From Sindora glabra (lineage: Eukaryota > Streptophyta > Magnoliopsida > Fabales > Fabaceae), in NCBI GenBank assembly GCA_020226215.1, contig CM035226.1:93458895-93522894 (forward strand): 64,000 nucleotides of DNA. The letters are read 5' to 3'. Below, one piece after another: positions 1-11,639 of this stretch. The first letter of the stretch is position 1; every line of letters starts with the position of its first letter. Made by a program: the position numbers and the translations under genes. The notes under the pieces are model-generated. The model was not told the origin of the DNA and ran no database searches. It worked only from the letters and a program-made list of their open reading frames with translations.

Positions 1-909
1 GTATTTTTAGGAATTTTATGCTTATACTATAATGTTTATATAGTCATAGTGAAGATATTTTTTATTTCGGTAGAGATATTTATTTAGAATATTATGATAT
101 TAATAATATAGAATTATTTATTTTATTTTGTTTGTTATGATTTATTATCTGAAATTATGATTTAAGATGTGAAGTTATGATTTATGAAAATGTCGTAGGA
201 CTTTATATGTAATGTGATAGGTGTGCTATTAAAATAATAACAAACGAGATAAAGAAGGATGTCGTAATATAAGTCTTACGACCTAGGGGAAAGCCATATT
301 AAGAGAACTGGATCATGTGAGATCTTAATGTATCATAAGAGAGGTACTAAAAAAGCTCCTGGGAAATGTGAATGTAACCAAAAGCCTTGAAAAAGTAGGA
401 TACTGTTATTACAAATTTAGATTTTTTTGCATTTAAATAGTAGATATTGTAGATGGAAGAGTAGTAAACGTACCCGAAAAAAATATAGGTATCCTTGATT
501 TATTTAGGAAGAACGAAGATATATATGGAGGTAACAAATAATAATGTGTACATACTTTTGGTTGCTATTTCGTAGTAGGTGGGAACGGAGAAAAAAAGTC
601 GTAAAAGTGGACAAATAGTGTATTTGATTGGCTAACTAATTTAATTAGTATAATTTGTGTAAAATCACTAAGAAAAATGATGATTGAAAGAGATAAACAA
701 AACCATAGGTAAAATTATATAGTCAAATTTTATATTAGTTTAGGAAAAAAAATAACCTTAGATTGGTCGAAGAAAATAATCCTGTTATTTCATAGAATTA
801 ATAGAATACCTTGCAAAATAGTAATACACCGCGTTCATTTTTAATTATAGTATTAAATACTAGTATACTTATTTATGAGAACAAAATTTGTATATGAGAC
901 TACTTCTCC
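1..909. other. Upstream AT-rich intergenic DNA
   Basis: No coding region, RNA gene or clear transposon end was recognised. A short hairpin (GTCGTAA ... TTACGAC) lies at 261-282. No GGCGCC motif occurs here, so a left-hand counterpart of the GGCGCC arms found downstream of the MULE gene is not visible. Confidence 0.5.
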
Positions 910-3210
910 ATGTGGGGGTGCAGCGAGTATTGTGCAGCTAAGAGTAAGAAGATGAAGAAAAGTTTAATTGCGTTTATATATTCAAATGGTACAATTGTTG
1001 AGGGGGATGCGGGGATAATGTACGATGGACCTCCCCCAAAGGCATTGAAATTACGAGGTTGCAACAGTATGGATGCTTTGCGGGAGAGAATTCATGCTCG
1101 ACTGAAGCTTCACGAAGATCAAGCTGTGGAGAAGATTGTTTACAGGTTTCCACAACATCAAACAGAGGCTCAGTACATGGCATACGAATTGGATGATGAT
1201 GAAGACTTGGTATGCGCGATAGCAAGCTACGAACAACATCCGACGATGACAGCCATGGAATTGTACGTGGACGTGATCACATCCGAGTTGCGCACTGCCA
1301 GCCTTCATTTTGATGAAAGAGTTCCAAGAACTGCACCGCCCGTGGATCCAGCAGTTTATGTTAGCACTGGTTGTTCGATGGTGGGGGAAGGCCGTCCATA
1401 CACAGATGGATTTGAGTTCCACATTTCTGATAGTCATACTCCTGCGCTGGACTCATCTGTTGCAGGTGTTACCCCGGTAAATGCACCCCAAACCTTGGTA
1501 GGTTCATCCCGTGCCTTGCCGGTCGTTCAAGAAGAATCTATCGATCCCGTATTGCTGGATGCCCACCTAGAGTCTGGTTTTGAAGACGATGAGGTGTCCT
1601 GCAGTAGCAGCGACGATCATGACACAAATGACGATGAACGTGCGGCAACAAATGCAGACAGTGTACCAACGCGGTGTGTGAGGGGTGGTAATGCTGCACA
1701 AACATCGTATGGTGTCCCCCAGGCTGCTGTCTTCTCTGACATTGATTGGGATACGATATGGAAGCCAAATGAATTTCCGAAAATCATGAAGCCAACCTAT
1801 GATTACGACATGGAGGACTTGGAGGTTAGGCAAGAGTTCGATTGCAAGGAGGCTTTAATCGCTGCAGCCAAGCATTACCACATCAGAAGGCACCACAGTT
1901 ATTACGTGGAGGAGTCGGATACCAGAAGATTATCATTGAAGTGTGATAAATTTGGGGACCAATGCAATTTCCACCTCAGAGCGGTGAAACTGAAGAATTG
2001 TAACACTTGGTCCATAACTAGACTTTCAGGGCCCCACACATGTGTTAATGCTAGATTGACACAGGACCACAAGTCTCTGGATTCCGAGTATATCAGTTCC
2101 CTGATCCTGGAGATGATTAAAATAAAGCAAGACGTTCCCATCTCGCTTATACAAGAGAGGGTGGAAGGCATGTACGGATACAAGATTTCGTACAGAAAAG
2201 CATGGAAGGCGAAACAAAAGGCAATTGTGAAGGTGCACGGTGATTGGGACAAATCGTATGAAGTGCTCCCCAAATGGTTGGACATTTTAGGCTACTGTGA
2301 CCAGGCGCTGTTCAAGTTGGAGTCCCACGAATTTGTCACAGCTGATAACCGTGTCGATCTGCAGAAACATGTTTTCAACCGAGTTTTCTGGACATTCAAG
2401 CCATGCATTGCAGCGTTTCCTTACTGCAAGCAATTCATACAAGTTGATGGCACGTATCTATATGGCAAGTTCAGGGGCGTGCTACTGATTGCTGCGACTC
2501 AGGACGGTAACAAATGCCCCGTTCCTCTTGCCTTTGCCATTGTTGACAGGGAGAACTATGAGAATTGGAGTTGGTTTTTGGCATTACTGCGAGTCAATGT
2601 CACGAACAAGCAAGGAATATGCTTGATATCAGATCGACACCGAGCTATAAAGGATGCTGTAGCCACCGAAGGCCTGGGATGGCAGCCTCCTTATGCTTAT
2701 CACCAGTATTATATCAGACACATTGCCAGCAACGTTCGCAAGAAGTGCAGGGATGACAGTGTGAGGAAAGCTGTCCTCAAGATTGGTATGTGTTAGTGCA
2801 GGCATTTCTTTATTGAGCGTTTCATTTATAAATCTGTGCACCTAGTTGTTCATTTTAGTTAACCTATTTGTCTCTTTCTATTCAGCGTACGAGCCCAGTT
2901 GGGGAAAGGCCATGGAGAGATTGGACAATCTTAGCAAAGTCAATGAGGAGATCCATAAGAAGTTGATCGGTATTCCGAACGAGAAGTGGATGCTCGCTTA
3001 TGACGAAGGCAGAAGATATGGTCATATGACGACTAACATTGTAGAGTGCATCAATGGCCTCTTCAAAGGACTAAGGAAGCTGCCAATCACAGGCCTTGTC
3101 CAACAAACATATTATAGATGCGTCAAGTACTTTGTGGAAAGGGCAAAAGAAGCGCACGCTGACCTACAACAAGGACACAGATACGCAAGCAGATTCAGTA
3201 CTGCTTTGAC
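910..3210 (+). CDS. Mutator-like element (MULE) transposase, truncated at C terminus
   Basis: Encodes a MuDR/MULE transposase, which would bind element ends and cut and rejoin DNA in the nucleus. Exon 1 is 910-2785 and exon 2 starts at 2886; the GT-AG intron keeps the frame (phase 1). The ATG at 910 opens the frame; a second ATG at 952 also fits the family. In order: a PB1-like N-terminal domain (about residues 15-120), an acidic Asp/Glu-rich stretch (about 225-245), a WRKY-GCM1-type zinc finger of MuDR type (two Cys then His-X-Cys, about 345-385), and the MULE catalytic domain. The catalytic residues are visible: D513 in QVDGTYL, D575 in ISDRH and E679 in NIVECINGLFK. The usual SWIM zinc finger after the last acidic residue is missing: the MULE similarity stops near 3200 and PMD sequence follows in another frame. 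The family is clear; activity is doubtful. Confidence 0.88.
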
Positions 3211-4436
3211 GGGAGCGACACCTGGACAGCAGTGGTGCCACTCATTCACTTCCAGATTGTCGAGTGGCACCAGCCTGATAGGGTTTTGCGGCAGTTTGGA
3301 CTCCGCCAGGCCATTCCAGAGCCACCGAAGCAGGTGGCGGAGGTCCACTGCCTTCACTTGTCCGGTCGGCATGACGAGGAGTGGCACATCCGCCATCAAC
3401 TGTATATTGCACTCTGGGATATCCGGCGAGACTTGTGCGTTATTGGCGAGCCGACGACACGCCTAGTTCTGGGACCACGTTCCGATTACATGACATGGTA
3501 CAGACGGGTTACCAGACGGTGTATTACACCTGTCGGGGGAGTGCTTGACCTTGTGGTAATTTTGCGTGCTAGTTTTTTGTATCTGATTTTCTTTAAATGC
3601 ATTAGTATTATAACTAACTTTAATGTCAAAAATTTGCGCAGGTAGATGAGGTTTCTTCACTACAAGACTTCACTACCCCTGAGGGGCAGACTATGTTCAC
3701 ATTCGATGCGCTTAGGTCAGCGACGGAGTCCATCCTTCATGCGATTCAGCAGGTTGATCATGTTATCATTGACTCACATGCGGAGCCAGCTCCCCAGGCC
3801 CATCACATCCCAGACCCTCCGGAGGGTGACCATGATCAGCCTCGCTCTCGCCGACGACGTCGCACTGCTCCACGGCATACGTCGCAGGCTGATGTTTCGT
3901 CCGCTTCGACAGTGCAGCAGATTCCACCTTCGACTGCCCAGGAGACCATGATGATGATGCCTGATCTTACTGCTCCATCTCATTTGCACCCTACTGCACC
4001 TGATGATCCTTCATCCTCCACCACATTCCCGGCCGTACTGTTTAGGCCGTCGTCACCCCAGATGTACCAGCTCCCTCCTGGTGTTCCATCCTCATTCCAG
4101 GCATTTCCACATGCACCAGGAGTTTCATCTGCATTCTATGCCTTTCCTTCTGATGATGCTAGTCCAGCGCAGCCATATCGTCCTGTATTTGACTGGCATA
4201 CTCAGGATCAGGGATTAGCGCATGGTGGCATGATGACAGACCACTCAGAGCTTGTAGATAGCGGTAGAGGTGGAGGCAGGGCGGGAGCCAGGGGTAGAGG
4301 CAGAGCAGGAGCTGGAGGCAGAGCAGACACAGACACCGGAGATGTGACTCCCGAGCCTGCGCAGAGGGTTAGTAGATACGGCCGCCACATTACCGATCCT
4401 GGATGTGGGACTGGACATCACTTGCGTAGACATTAG
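3190..4436 (+). pseudogene. Plant mobile domain (PMD/MAIN-like) C-terminal fragment fused out of frame to the MULE
   Basis: Continues from the MULE in a different frame. The first part (to 3555) carries the PMD signature: DTWTAVVPLI, then IVEWHQPDRVLRQFG, a YIALW block and SDYMTWYRRVTR. PMD proteins such as MAIN and the PP7-long-form relatives are found both as host genes and inside transposons. An 86-bp GT-AG intron (3556-3641) joins in frame to exon 3 (3642-4436). Exon 3 encodes a low-complexity tail rich in Pro, Ser and His, then a Gly/Arg-rich stretch and the ending GRHITDPGCGTGHHLRRH, which resembles tails of other transposon-borne PMD proteins. The N-terminal half of the PMD is absent and there is no start codon of its own, so it was probably expressed only as an extension of the MULE. 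Either a frameshift or a rearrangement near 3190-3230 breaks that link. Confidence 0.75.
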
Positions 4437-4486
4437 CTTTCTTTTCTATCTCGTTTATATAGTTGTATATTTATGTACATTTATCT

Positions 4487-4605
4487 TACTACTTTATTGC
4501 CAGACATCAACATTTAGGATGACTTTACTACTTTATTGCCAGACACCAACATTTAGGATGACTTTACTACTTTATTGTCAAACGTCAACATTTAGGATGC
4601 TTCTA
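4487..4605. repeat. 39-bp tandem repeat, three copies
   Basis: Three consecutive copies begin at about 4491, 4530 and 4569 with a 39-bp period; each carries ACTTTATTG, CAGAC-like and CAACATTTAGGATG blocks. They lie just past the stop of the PMD tail, in what would be its 3' untranslated region. The period is a multiple of three, so an ORF reads through as a 13-residue repeat, but nothing suggests it is translated. Confidence 0.85.
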
Positions 4606-4778
4606 ATTACTACCACTTTTTTAATTGCTTGCGCAGGAATAATTACAAATAACAATAAATCACGAAGATCATTGCAATATTTAATTTTATTTAAAAAATG
4701 ATGATAAGGACATCTTCCACATATAATAACTAATATTATTAATTATCATATTTTCACAACTATTATAAATATCTACTT

Positions 4779-5472
4779 GGTTAAAATACCAAAATACATT
4801 TACTTCATAAACTATTTTTTGTTTTACCGTAATTTTGAAACTATTTACCAAAATACGCAGGGCACGAGCTGAAGGCGCCTTCTAACATGGCGCCTTTGCT
4901 GTAGCAAATTTCGCTGGGGAGGCGCTATTTCACCTGGCGCCTACCCAGCAAACTTAGGTTTACAACTTATGGGGCTGGGAGGCGCCAAGTGAAATGGCGC
5001 CTCCACAGTCCCATTTTATAAATTAATTAAGTTTAATAAAATTATATATTTATTTATATAATTTTAATTTTATTATAATTATATCTTAATTTTTACGACT
5101 AATATAGATAAATAATATCATAAAATGCAATTAATTAAATTTTAAAAATCATAATTTCATTCTAATTATGATAAAATTAAAATTATATAAATAAATATAT
5201 AAATTTATAAAACTTAAATAATTTATAAAATGGGGCTGTGGAGGCGCCATGTCACTTGGCGCCTCCCAGCCCCATAAGTTATAAAAAAAAGTTTGTTGGG
5301 TAAGTGCCAGGTGAAATAGCGCCTCCCAGCCCGCGCAGTGAAATTCGTTGTAGCGAATGCGACATATTGAAAGGCGCCTTCAACGGCGCCCTGCGTAATT
5401 TGGTAAATAGTTTCAAAACTACGGTGAAGCGCAAAATAATTTATGAAATAAACGTATTAGCCTATTTTAACC
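4779..5472. mobile_element. 694-bp foldback (palindromic) element with paired GGCGCC modules
   Basis: The two halves are inverted copies of each other. The left arm (4779 to about 5098) pairs with the right arm (about 5150 to 5472), with only some 50 bp of unpaired AT-rich loop near 5122. The ends are GGTTAAAATA and its complement. Each arm carries three modules of two GGCGCC or near-GGCGCC hexamers: left at 4874/4889, 4921/4936 and 4981/4996; right at 5243/5258, 5303/5318 and 5373/5385. All but the last have exactly 9 bp between hexamers. A 28-bp imperfect direct repeat (4732-4759 and 5511-5538) lies outside. There is no coding capacity. It may be a foldback derivative of the terminal repeat of the neighbouring MULE; this is inference. 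Confidence 0.8.
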
Positions 5473-5538
5473 TATCTATTCTTTTTTTATTTATCGTGTG
5501 CAAGTAAATAAATAATATTAATTATCATACTTTCACAA

Positions 5539-6469
5539 AAATTCATGTCTCTAGGGTGCACAGTTAACACAGTCGCCGCCTAATTAATTTAGAAACGAGG
5601 AACGAGGGTGCCATAGGCCAAAAGTGTCATATCGCCTGTCGTTCCTTCCCTTCAGCGCGAACGATGCCATTTCGTCTAGCGTACATCTACACGTCATTTG
5701 GCGTCTCTCCATCGCTGTTTGTATCTTCTGTGCTTATTTCGATAAAATGTTTCGAGCGAACGATGAAACGAATAATAATTTCTTAAAAAATAATTCATCG
5801 GTACTTTTCACTCTCATTGCCAAAATATTTTATCATTCTGATGAAATAAAAAATATCTAATTCATGTTATAATTCTGATTTAATTACAAAATGAAAAGAT
5901 TATTGAAACGAAATAATCAGATTTTTTTCAATTTTTAACTATCTTCAACCTCGCCAGTTTGCATTCATTCTGTCACAAAATAAACAAAATTTTATTCAAA
6001 TAAATAAAAATGGACAAGCATATTATTGGAATAAATATAAAATAAGAAAAATATATTTATTACATTATATTTCTTTTCATTTTTAGCTATCTTCAACTTT
6101 GTATATAAAGAATATTTTATTATACTCAATAAATTTACTTATGTGTAATAACATATTAAATAATGACTTGTAATAATATAATTCCAAGCGTTAGAAGTTT
6201 ATAATTTCAAAAATTGATAAAAATTAACTGTTATTACGTAAAATTTTGAGAGACATTAATATTTAATTATTTACTAAATATTTATTATTAGATATCAAAG
6301 TGGAGTTAACATATTTTTATATGACATCAAATATAATTATAAAATAAGTAATTTATTTTCAAAAATTTATTTTCAGTTACAATCATATATTATTTATTTT
6401 TATAATTTTTATTTTCAAATTATATCAACATTAATTAATTTCAAAAGGAAAAAAATGGAAAAATTTGAG
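5539..6469. other. AT-rich spacer between the foldback and the lone GGCGCC arm
   Basis: No gene was recognised. The stretch at 5570-5760 is less AT-rich and contains degenerate relatives of the GGCGCC modules (for example GGTGCC and GATGCCATTTCG), so it may be an older, decayed arm. Confidence 0.4.
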
Positions 6470-6660
6470 CGAGGGCGCCACCTTGAATGGCGCCCTCAGA
6501 GCGCCAAAGGCGCCATCCTGGATGGCGCCTCCGCCCATGAGGCGCCACACCAAATGGCGCCTTCCGCCACCGTGCGTAATCCGGTAATATGTTTCGAAAA
6601 AACAGTAAATCGGTAATAAGTTTTGTAAAAAATATTATTTTGGTATTTTAGCCTATTTCA
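6470..6660. repeat. Lone arm of the GGCGCC repeat family
   Basis: Carries three paired-hexamer modules (GGCGCC at 6474/6489, 6509/6524 and 6541/6556), each with a 9-bp spacer. It is followed by a tail (GCGTAATCCGGTAA ... GGTATTTTAGCCTATTT) that matches the right arm of the foldback in the same orientation. No inverted partner is seen nearby, so it is either a solo terminal repeat or what remains of a second element. Confidence 0.7.
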
Positions 6661-7004
6661 GCAGTGTTATGTAAATATATATTTTATGTCCTTCTTTTTC
6701 TTTTTTTCTTTATTTTATTTTTTCATTTATTTCAATTGTGGAAGCGTTCTTGGTCTACCAACTAAACTATTAGCTCAACATTTATTATATGCTAACAGAT
6801 TAATGGATTATTTTATTAATTATATAATCTCAACTTTTTTCAAATCATTTACTTCACAGATTGGGCCCTTCTTGCATTTTCGCAACCATTATATTTTTTT
6901 ATAAAATTATAATCGTGACCCGAATCACAAATTATAACTGTGCAATATATTGAATTAAACACCATGATTTGTGAATAATACTTGTTAGTGTAGCCCCACT
7001 CAAA

Positions 7005-7278
7005 ATTAAGTATTTGAAGTGACTAGACATTGGCAAAAAGAAGTCAGTCAACAAGAATAGCACCGCGTTCATTGAGTACATTTTCTTCGGCCCTACAAAG
7101 AAACTAAGCTCCACAAATGCATCAATAAACAAGTTGACTCTGACTAGACTTGGAAATATAGGGTCTTTTTATCTTACATTTTTGAATAAACAAAATTGAT
7201 CGATGACTTTTAGTGCATCTTGAAGATAATGGTTCAGTGAAGATAGGCTATACCCCACAATGATAAATTGAAAAGTGA

Positions 7279-7290
<12 letters not shown>
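7005..7290 (+). repeat. Duplicate of the receptor-kinase upstream region (no gene attached)
   Basis: This block matches the region directly upstream of the LRR receptor kinase (11,640-12,125) over most of its length: shared blocks include CATTGGCAAAA, CAGTCAACAA, the CTCCACA-ATGCATCAA segment, TCTAGACTT and GAAGATAATGGTT. After 7290 it passes into a (TAA)n tract instead of a kinase gene. It is read as the surviving 5' flank of a lost or truncated tandem copy. Confidence 0.7.

Positions 7291-7313
<23 letters not shown>
7281..7313. repeat. (TAA)n microsatellite
   Basis: About eleven TAA units, followed by CAA-rich sequence. It marks the end of the duplicated receptor-kinase flank. Confidence 0.9.
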
Positions 7314-7316
<3 letters not shown>

Positions 7317-8650
7317 CAAACAACGGACTGACAACAACAACAACAAATGGACTGAGTCTTTATTTTGTTGCGAGGGAACACGATTTCACGTGATGTTTTA
7401 TAGTTTACATCCTAAAACCTTTTCCATCAACTTGCGTGATTTCAGACATATTGTATATTTAACTTTGTTACCCTATCATCATTTATTATTTCATCAAAAT
7501 GATCACATACTGTAAAAATTTTGTACTTTTTTCTTTTATTTTGAACGATTTTCGTCATGTAATCTTTGATTATTTTATTATCAATTATGTTATTCATTAT
7601 TTTAAAGAATTATCTAAGATATATTATTTTATAACTAAAGACAACCTTTTATCATTTATTACAGCACGGGATTGATTAGAATGGGGAAAAAATAGAAGAA
7701 ACGGCGATATCCTGCAATCGTGATAAACGTATGCCAATACTAAAGACCTCAAACTATAAATATTTGATAATCTCTACGGTTGTATCAAATTAATGCCGCG
7801 TAAAAATTTTTCTAAATTAGAAATCAGACAAATTCAACAGAAATTTAACCATGAAAAAATTATAATATTCACACCTAAATTACAAGATATTTATAATATA
7901 TTGTGAAGTACAGGTAGATCTTTTATTGCTATTTTATTAAATATTAATTTTAATAGTTGAATAAAAAATAATAAAATAGATGGATTATGGATAAATTTTT
8001 TGTAACCTTTTTATTGATAATATTCTACTGATTCATAATGTTAAAAGAATCAAATGGGTAGATTTAAATAGACCCAAATTAAACATCTGATCATTTAAAC
8101 ATGATGGAATGGTTTAGATACATCTACAGTGATCTGAATTCATTCACATCCAGTCATTTTGGCTCTCTCTAACAATTTTCATAGCTTTATTAACGAAAGC
8201 TGTGATTTTTATATATCAATTTGAAATTTTTTAAATTAGTTTTCAACTTTGATTGAAGTTGTAAGCTTTCACATGCTTGTTATATATAAAAATTTGTATA
8301 AAATTGTAACTTCCTATGAAAATTAAATTACAAATTTATGCATATAAAGTGTAGTTTTTATGTTAAAATTTCATACAAACTTGTAAAATCTTAGAGTATA
8401 TAATTAGAATTTATCTTTTTCTACTTATATTATAAAATTTTAATAATATCCGTAATATGATTATATTTGAACCTCCTAGCATTTGAATTTTGACCCTCAG
8501 CGCTTATGTCTTGGGTTCGTCACTGTTGAAATGAAGTAAAGAAGATAAAAATAAAATGCGTTTGAGAACTCTTATAGATAATGAATTTTTTTTTCAAAAA
8601 TATTATTTATAAAAGGGAACTTAAGAAACTATTGTGGAAGTGTTCTTAGT
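7314..8650. other. AT-rich intergenic DNA
   Basis: No gene, RNA or confident repeat was recognised. Confidence 0.5.
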
Positions 8651-8870
8651 ACTCCGGCTTGGTCTAGTGAGCTTGATACAATGGCTGAGCTATATGTACT
8701 CTAGTGAGAGTACATACCCCTATTAACCTTCTTAAAATTTTATAAAAACTTATATGTTTCATTTAAAATGTCCTACTAATTTATAAAATTTATCACTATT
8801 AAAATTTTAAAACATATTTATCTCACTGACCTTCAGATTCTCGTTCCACCACTAGTTTGATAATTGCACC
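8650..8870 (+). mobile_element. Possible degenerate tRNA-derived SINE insertion
   Basis: GGTCTAGTGA at 8661-8670 resembles a polymerase III A box. The sequences on either side (about 8628-8648 and 8870-8905) match a continuous stretch at about 6735-6790, which suggests that 8650-8870 was inserted. A clear B box and an A-rich tail are not visible, so the class is uncertain. Confidence 0.3.
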
Positions 8871-11639
8871 AATTAAACTATTAGTTCAATATAGATGATT
8901 CATCATATGCTACTAGGCATTTGAACACAATATAGATTAGTCCTACCAGAATAGCTTATGTTGAATTCGGATCCGAACATTGCAAAGGTATTGCTTATTT
9001 TGAATGCTTATATGAATTGTGCTAAACACTTCAATTTCACCGTTTCCTTGAGTTTGGCACTCATTTTCGACACTTAATGCCGGGATAAATAGCAATGCTC
9101 AATTATTTAACATAGATTATTACATCAAATCTGTTTCATCCAATACAGCTAGCATTTGCCTAAAGTTAAAGTTTTTTTTTAATGTTATAATTTAATGAAA
9201 ACGATTAGCGCATCAAGAAAATTTAAAAGTAATTCACAATTCAATTCGAATTTTGACACAGTAGATCAAACTCTTGAAACAAATAAATAATATTTGAAAT
9301 GAATTACCTAATTCAGTTATATCATAAAATGGCTTGGTATATAAGAATATAAATAAAAAATAAATATACATGTATAAAGATTATATTATAATATTTATAT
9401 TTTAAAATAAAATATCATCACATTGTATTATGAAATATACTTTTATTATTAATATGTGACTTCATTTCTTATAAATTCTTTAATATATCATTTTTTCTAC
9501 TATAAACTTTAAAATAAAGTTTACAATACTTTATATATACATTAATAAATTAAGGAATGACAATAAAAGAACTGAAACAGTGAGACCAAATCAACCTTTT
9601 TTTTATTCCGGAGATGTGGTTGTTGTTTAGCTTTATATTTTGTGTTAAAATAATTTTCATTCTACATTTAGCACACCTTAACATCTTCTTTATTCGTTTA
9701 TCTTATTTTATTTATTCTATTATATTAGATAGCTAAAAATTTACGGTCATAAATTATGAAATTATTAAATTTTAACAAAGCAATTAATTCATTATCATAA
9801 TTAAATTTAATGATTCAAGTTCAACTGCTTATAAGTTTATTTTGAGTGGAAATTGGCTTCTCTAAAATGTGACATGCATTTTAGAGAGTAAAGTGAATAA
9901 TTATAACCACTGATAAGAAAAATTAAAAATCATGAATTTAATAAATAGCAAGTTACCAAAACTATAATTTTTTAATATGCTATTATTTCCTCCCTTGATT
10001 TTTCTCACTAATAACAATTGTGACAATTTACTTTATCGTCTAAAATGTATCTTGTAATTTACAGAAGTCAAATCTTTTTTTACTAAGCTTCAATTGAAAA
10101 AACTGAGTCGAACCAAATCTGAACCGTTTAACAAGAAAAATATAAGCTCGCTGGCTGGTAATGATCTAACCCTAATAATAATTTTCTGGTCCTGTGGATG
10201 TAGAAAATCAAATTATTGAGTTAAAAAAATAATACACTTGATAAAATTTGTATGAAAGTATCATTAAGGTCTCAGTGCCCAATACAGTATTAAAAGTCTT
10301 TTCCTCTTTCTAGCGGTATTTTTTTTCAATAATGGTATATGCACTCTTTGTTATGGACCAAGTCCTATTCCAAAGAATGGTTAAATCAAGATTTTGTTAA
10401 CGATAATGCTTTGCTTGTGTTTATTGAAGTTTCCGAATGTCGTAGTCTCTTTGGAAAAATAACGTTGGTTGTACTTATTTCTTAAAAGAAATAAAATTGT
10501 AAGAATGTGAAAATTCAACTGCAAATTTTTTAAGTGTAAGTAATTATTCCAAAAGAGCATGGAATTAGAAGGAGTAATATATTAATTTAACCTCAAAATA
10601 ACTTTGGCTGTACCTAGTAGGGCTTGAGGACTTTTGAAGATCAGTTTGAATTTAGGACAATATTTCCCAGTTTTCCAATTTGTTTTGTAACTTTTTCACA
10701 TCATTTTGTAAAGCGATATTTTATTTGGTTATTAGGACACGCGTAATCACCTATGTAATTAATTCATTGAAATTAAGAGCAATCAATATCTAAAAGGCAG
10801 GTTGCCTATGAATGTCCTATCCTTTAAATGATACACGTTACTTGGTATAGTTGGAGAAGTAATACAGTAACTCTTAGCCAACACTATTACATAAATTTTT
10901 TTACAAAAATGTAATTTTTATCAATTTAATTGTTAAATTATAATTAATAATCATAATTGGACAAATCTTATTAAGGAAATGCTCTTGCTAGATTCATAAA
11001 AGAAGAGTACATTATGTAATCTCTTTTAATAGATCGTAATGGATAATAAATAAGAAATAAAAGTAGCATTAATTCTATACCAATTCTTTGACTGCTACGT
11101 GTAACTTTTTATGAAATGTGATTTTTATAAATTTAGTTGTTGGATTAAGTAATCAAAGTATTGATTTTACATATCAAAATTTTAAAAATCTAACAATAAT
11201 AAATATATAATTAAATACTTAAAATTTTCTCATGTTCGAATAATATAATTTGCATTAATATTAGATTATCGTTGATGGAGCACTAAATAATTTTGCATCG
11301 ACAAAATTTTTTATAAATATGTCATGTCATGATTGATATTTGAACTTTTAAAAGAATAATATGAAAAATTCATCCTATAAAAAGTTATCAAATCTTGCAA
11401 GAATTGGCGTAAATTAAATTATCCCACCCAGTTAAACTCTCATATTTTTCAATTTTCATTATGTACTCCTCAGTACCCCCACTCCAGAGTCGTTACACAC
11501 CTGAGTCTTCCGTCTTCCCCTTCCCTTTCCTTTTCAATTTTAAGTATTGAAATACATTATTGTTTTTTTAATGACGGCAAACATAAAGTGAATAAATTTA
11601 ATGTTTTCTCTATATATACTTTGAATATATTGTGATTTG
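8871..11639. other. AT-rich intergenic DNA
   Basis: Long non-coding stretch. No ORF with family resemblance, RNA gene or complete transposon was recognised. Confidence 0.5.

Noticed and set aside
974..2285. Minus-strand ORFs of 83-128 codons inside the MULE gene
   Set aside because: They overlap a plus-strand frame with clear MULE domains and show no domains themselves.
4405..4701. 98-codon ORF with a 13-residue repeat
   Set aside because: It is simply the 39-bp tandem repeat read in frame, overlapping the end of the PMD tail in another frame.
5304..5507. 67-codon ORF in the foldback right arm
   Set aside because: Lies wholly within a palindromic repeat; no domain.
4874..6561. CRISPR-like array, because of regular short repeats and spacers
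   Set aside because: The repeats are 6 bp, paired and within an inverted repeat of plant nuclear DNA; there are no unique spacers or cas genes.
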